Shown piece after piece: positions 60,115-64,000 of a stretch of 64,000 bases of DNA. Numbering within the stretch: position 1 is the stretch's first letter; each line of letters opens with the position of its first letter. The translations under genes and the position numbers were made by a program. The notes beneath the pieces are model-generated. The model was given only the letters and a program-made list of their open reading frames with translations. It was not told where the DNA came from and made no database searches. This DNA comes from Papilionanthe hookeriana x Papilionanthe teres (lineage: Eukaryota; Streptophyta; Magnoliopsida; Asparagales; Orchidaceae): the NCBI GenBank assembly GCA_022702705.1, contig CM040427.1:70592783-70656782 (forward strand), written 5' to 3'.

Positions 60115-61869
60115 CTCTCAAAAAAAATTTTAAGGCGTGATGAGAAAGCAATATAGACCAAGATACCTCAAGAAGATATTTATTCTTCCTCTCAGTTATC
60201 CCATTTTATTGTATTCTCAACACAAATACTATTCTTTGTAAGTTAAGATCCAAGTATCGAGTTGAGTATTTTTTCATTATCAGTCTTGAAAATCTGAATT
60301 TTATATTAGAACCGAATGTAAATCATGTCACGGAAGGACTAAAAGATGTGTAATTTCATATTTCTCCTTCATGAGAAATATCCAACTAGTTCTAGTGTGT
60401 TCATTAATGAAAGAGACAAACCATCTGGCTCTACTAATGTTTTTCAATTTGATAGTCCACAAATATCACTGTGAATGATAAAACATTGATGTCAGGGTTT
60501 GTAATGAGAAAGAGGATATACATAACAAGTATGCTTAGCAAATTGGCAAGTTTCACAATGATTAAATGCAGACTTTTTATCAATAAAGAGATGGGGTTAC
60601 AATTTTACAACACGATGAAAATTATGATAACCAAACGATAATTTCATAATAAAACTTTATTACCAACAGACACACACAACAAACTCAGAAACATGACAAG
60701 ATGATGGTGGAGAGGACACTTATGTATTAAGACAATAGCTTTCATTAAGCAGATATAGACCTTGATGAAAGTCAGCACTACGAATCACCTTCCTGAAATC
60801 CACCACCTAAAATTCACAAGAGGTAGAGTAAAATTTAGTAACACAATTCAAGCTATGAATAAGCTTGCTAGTTGAAAATATAGCACAGAAGAAAGATTAA
60901 TATCTTTAAAGACTTTTACTTCTTTCCCAACAATCATGGAATGAGATCCATCGATAAGTCTAACAAATTTGAAGGTGGTGATCTCTTTGTAGTTGACGAT
61001 AGCATGAATATCTCCAATATTATGATCAAAATCACCTTAATCTGTCATCCAATATTGAAATCTTTCATTATTAACAAGATAACAAGAGGATATGATAACT
61101 TCGTAGGCATTAAGCCGGCAGGTTGCTCAATAATGCTAGTAAGAAGCTTATTCAAAACCTCGAGTTGTTCCTTGGTGAAGGGACCAGGTCGGCCAACCCT
61201 TTAGAAGGGGTAGCAGCATGGGCCTTGCAGTCTTAGTCCTTCCTTCCTTGTCCAGGTTTCCAATATACAGGTTTTCCATGTAGTTTTCAACAGTTGTCCT
61301 ATTTGTGACTAAGCTTCTTACAATGTTCACACAAGAGAAGATTCTTCTTTGGGCTTTGAAACATGACAGAAGTTTTGTGTGTACAATATTGAGCTTTTTG
61401 TGCTGTGTGTGTGCAATATTGAGCTTTTTGTGCTAAATGAACCCACACTTCATGCCATCATGAGCTTATTTCTACTTTCTTCTCTTCTAACATCAGCAAT
61501 GTCTTTCCTAGCGGTAGGGAAAGGCATCATCCCTATGATTCTTCTTCTGACCTCATCCAAGTTCTTATTTAGACCCAATAAGAACTTGATCATCCTCTTC
61601 TTCTCCATATTGCTTTATACATCATAGCATCTTGACGGCACTTCCAAGCGTATGTATCATATATATCTAATTGCAATCAGTACCTTGATAATGTGTACAC
61701 AGTTAAGACTCTCAACTCTTCTTGTCGGAGCTCGAGCAGTTTTGTCCAATGTCAAACAATTTTGTAGTGTTTTCGATACTAGGATGAGTCTCACAAGATA
61801 CATCCCAAATCTCAGGTGTTGTCCAATAAAGCAATAAATTTTCTCCAACATTTGTAGTCATAGAATTGA

Positions 61870-62115
61870 TTAACCAAAACATGACCATATGATCCTGGAT
61901 CTTCTATAAGCAATCAAGAGAATCAATAGGATCAAAAATGGCTCCTCCAATAAGGCGCTCCTCTTTCCCTTTCCCACAGATATACATAATAATTGATTGA
62001 TACCGCTGGAGAAAATTATAGTCGATGAGTTTATGATTGGCAGTAAAGGAAGAGATCCAACAGTATTTGTATCGGATTTGGTACCACCTTTTATGGTAGG
62101 ACATGAAGTCTTCAT
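61870..62115 (-). pseudogene. Copia gag start, frameshifted
   Basis: The minus-strand frame at 61904-62104 reads LIDYNFLQRYQSIIMYICGK, the LTR-copia gag N-terminal block, and is continued in broken form toward 61700. The open frame at 61870-62115 is an out-of-phase shadow. Confidence 0.6.
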
Positions 62116-62125
62116 CCCTTATTTC

Positions 62126-62345
62126 GTGTCTGTTTGGGCCAGCTGCAGATTATTAATAATCTGCTGATAAGCAGCTGGTCCGTATAAGCTGGCAGTCTGT
62201 TTGTTTTGTGCGTTTGAAAACAGCTGATTTGCAGCAGTTTCTGGATAAATGATCATTCTACCTCTGTGCAATAATGTTGTTTGCAAAAGAACTGTCACAA
62301 CAAAATATTTGATACTTGAGAAACAGAAAACAATTCAGAATAATA
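62126..62345 (+). mobile_element. PIF-like element end
   Basis: Starts gtgtctgtttgggccagctg and continues gcagattattaataatctgc, tgaaaacagctgatttgcag and ggataaatgatcattc, matching the reversed 40200-40455 and the reversed right end of 18741-19583. It begins right at the 5' edge of the copia relic. The far end was not found. Confidence 0.6.
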
Positions 62346-62649
62346 AAAAAAATTAGGTACATACCTCATTTAACAGTATCAAGGATCATTAATAAAGAAA
62401 AAATTATTAAAATTACAATTAAAATTATGATAACATTGATTTCAGAATTAGACAAGAACACATTGTTTACGAGCAATTTTGAACATGATCCAATTCGAAT
62501 AAAATTAATTTTGAACGAGCCGAACACGAGTGTGAAAAAATGTAAAAAGATTATTGGAAGGCAAATGTAAGGATAATCAAGAAGCAATAAATGAGCCGAG
62601 ATGAAAAAGAAGATAATAAAAAATAGGATTTAAATGCCAGGATAATCAA

Positions 62650-63229
62650 GAAAGGGAGCTCACATGAGGGTTTGTGTATTAGTGGTTGCACCAATCTCAA
62701 CAACCTTTTCTTCCAACTTGAGTTGCTCCAATTGTGTTACCGTAAGTGTTATCGGCTGGTGATTGCTATCGAAGTGGGGAGAAAAGGTCGGAGACAACAG
62801 CATAAAAGATGCGGCAGAGGATGAGTCGATAGAAGAAGACTCAATGGATATCGATTTTGAGACAACAAATAGACCATTGGACCTTTTATTATCCTTGTAC
62901 ACAATTTTCCACCTTTAAACCCTAGGGTTACCCTGTACACAATTTTCCACCTTCGTGTACACGAACAACACAATTCGGACCGACACGTTTAAACACTGAA
63001 ATTCGCATCGCTCGAGCCTTTATTTTTGAAACAATCGATCGTGAGCCGATATTTTTGACGAAATTAAATTCAAAGCATTTTTGACGTGATCGTCGATGAG
63101 TTTGTCCGAATGACCTCAAATGACAAAACGGACCGCGCCTTTGCATCCGAAGCGTCAATTTTAGCCGAGAAAGACAGCCATATTGTCATGGTTTCGTACA
63201 CGATCCAGAAATGCTCAAGTCAAGGGTTC
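62650..63229. other. Unidentified stretch with a short direct repeat
   Basis: The phrase tgtacacaattttccacctt appears at 62897 and 62935. Short open frames on the minus strand (62660-62902, 62928-63158) have no recognised domain. Possibly LTR-type sequence; not resolved. Confidence 0.3.
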
Positions 63230-63247
63230 AAATATTAAAATAATATA

Positions 63248-63517
63248 CAACAACAACAACAACAAAGCCTTAATCCCACTAAGTGGGGTCGGCTACATGA
63301 ATCCTTTTTCTCCATTGCGTCCTATTTAGTGTCAAATTTTCGTTTAATTCTAATAGATTAAGATCATTTTTTATGCAATAAGCCCAAGTTTTCCTAGGTC
63401 CGCCTCTGCCTTTCTTAACATAAGTTGTATTTAAAACATCTACTCTCCTAATCGGATCATCGATGTGGTCGACGTTTAATGTGACCAAACCATCTAAGGC
63501 GACTCTCTCTAATTTTA
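63248..63517 (-). mobile_element. 5'-truncated RTE LINE fragment with 18-bp target duplication
   Basis: The exact 18-bp direct repeat aaatattaaaataatata flanks it (63230-63247 and 63518-63535). On the minus strand the 270-bp insert encodes a C-terminal stretch (PIRRVDVLNTTYVKKGRGGP, RKTWAYCIKNDLNLLELNEN, RTQWRKRIHVADPT), then cccacttagtgggattaagg and a short (TTG)n tail. Same clade as the LINE at 22900-25660. Confidence 0.93.
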
Positions 63518-63554
63518 AAATATTAAAATAATATAAAATTAAAAAAAAAAAATC

Positions 63555-64000
63555 CTATAAAACTTAAACTCACGCACGCCCTAACCCTCCCGGAACAAAA
63601 AATCGCACGATACCTCTCCTCCCAGCGCCGCAAGTTTCGCGAAACCCTACCCACTTGCTCCTGCTTCGGCTCGTTGCTCGCGCTCAAACCCCGCCGGCCG
63701 GCGTCCCTGTCGGCGAAAGCCCCTGCCGCCGACGACCTCTCTCACCAGCAATCTCGCCGACCTGTTTCCTCCTTTTCACCGAGACCTCTTCGCCCGAGAA
63801 GCCCTAGCCTCTCCTACTCGAAGTCATCGAGGTATTATCTCCTTGCTTGGCTGCTCGATATTATTGTTGGGTTATATGTTGGCTACCGAGGTATTATCTT
63901 CTTCCCTCATTGCTTGGTATTCGTGCTTGGCTAAGAGTTTTGTTATGAAATTTAGGATGGCTATTGTGCATTTGTGCTGAGATTCATACAAGTATAAATG
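63555..64000 (+). other. GC-rich leader-like island with TATA-like word
   Basis: tataaaac at 63556 is followed by a GC-rich block (63570-63830) and a donor-like gag|gtatta at 63832. The long open frame (from 63674) has no ATG near its start and is proline/serine/arginine-rich without a domain. It could be the promoter and first exon of a plus-strand gene running out of the window, a captured leader, or repeat DNA. Confidence 0.3.

Larger units (their letters stand above)
57898..62115 (-). mobile_element. Decayed Ty1-copia retrotransposon
   Basis: Reading 5' to 3' on the minus strand. Gag: LIDYNFLQRYQSIIMYICGK (near 62010), then WLINSM...VGENLLLYWT (near 61850). A degenerate zinc knuckle lies near 61320 (KLSHKSDNC). 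Integrase: HCETCQFAKHTC and HSDICG (60560-60430), and YLINRMSSRVLGFKPPL with LPLKIFGSLLF (60095-59960). Reverse transcriptase: GCKWVFNGKY (59290), HPLDIKNAFLKRYLKEMYMV (59105-59050), TLFLKQPYGGNKSTLIVYID then VMILTGDD (58895-58810). RNase H end at 58194-57898. Many stops and frameshifts; the catalytic YVDD box reads YIDV. The 5' LTR is not seen; a PIF-like element begins at 62126. The 3' side is duplicated in tandem. It sits in the same direction as VTE1 in its probable upstream intron. Confidence 0.88.

Noticed and set aside
62910..62960. Telomere-like aaaccctagggttaccctg
   Set aside because: Only two unit-like words in a palindrome, part of a short direct repeat; not an interstitial telomere array.
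63674..63934. 86-residue open frame at the window end
   Set aside because: No ATG at its apparent start; GC-rich composition and absence of a domain give no support beyond a possible leader.
1..64000. CRISPR arrays, bacterial operons, rRNA or tRNA genes
   Set aside because: None seen. The tandem arrays here have no uniform repeat-spacer pattern, and the genes are split by spliceosomal introns.

Overview
The window looks like nuclear DNA of a flowering plant with a repeat-rich, AT-rich genome. It shows split genes with GT-AG introns, long (TA)n and (GT)n tracts, and plant-type hAT MITEs, a tRNA-derived SINE, RTE-clade LINEs, a Ty1-copia relic and several LTR-like repeats. I see no bacterial operons, CRISPR array or organellar genes. 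The exact lineage cannot be fixed from the sequence; a monocot is possible but unproven.

Two genes can be read exon by exon, both on the minus strand. (1) A complete four-exon PLAC8 / cell-number-regulator (plant cadmium resistance type) gene lies at 9258-11895 and encodes 205 residues. (2) Seven exons encode the last 297 residues of tocopherol cyclase (VTE1), between 20149 and 42156. VTE1 makes the chromanol ring of vitamin E in plastids. Its 5' exons are not visible, so everything from 42157 to the window end is probably the next intron. One internal intron is 13.2 kb, and most intronic DNA is transposon-derived.

Layout. 1-8600: dispersed AT-rich repeat, a foldback-like inverted array, and an LTR-type repeat present twice (2404 and 5919-7982) that appears to have inserted into a small hairpin MITE. 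8609-9087: a hAT MITE just beyond the PLAC8 stop whose target-site duplication copies the putative poly(A) signal. 9258-11895: PLAC8 gene with MITEs in its introns. 12000-20100: intergenic, with a SINE inside (TA)n, two more hAT MITEs with 8-bp duplications, an LTR-like copy, a 20-bp minisatellite and an 843-bp PIF-like element. 20149-42156: VTE1 body; the big intron holds an RTE LINE on the plus strand, an LTR-like copy and two 1.6-kb AT-rich repeats. 42157-64000: probable VTE1 upstream intron with a dispersed repeat, GC-rich leader-like islands, tandem repeats, an LTR with tRNA-Met-type primer site, a 1.5-kb tandem duplication carrying the 3' end of a decayed copia element, the rest of that element (to 62115), and a 270-bp RTE fragment with a perfect 18-bp target duplication.

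I found no convincing new gene system. The notable points are structural: the very large VTE1 introns, a probable GC-AG intron, the poly(A)-signal duplication, and the nested and tandem repeat architecture.
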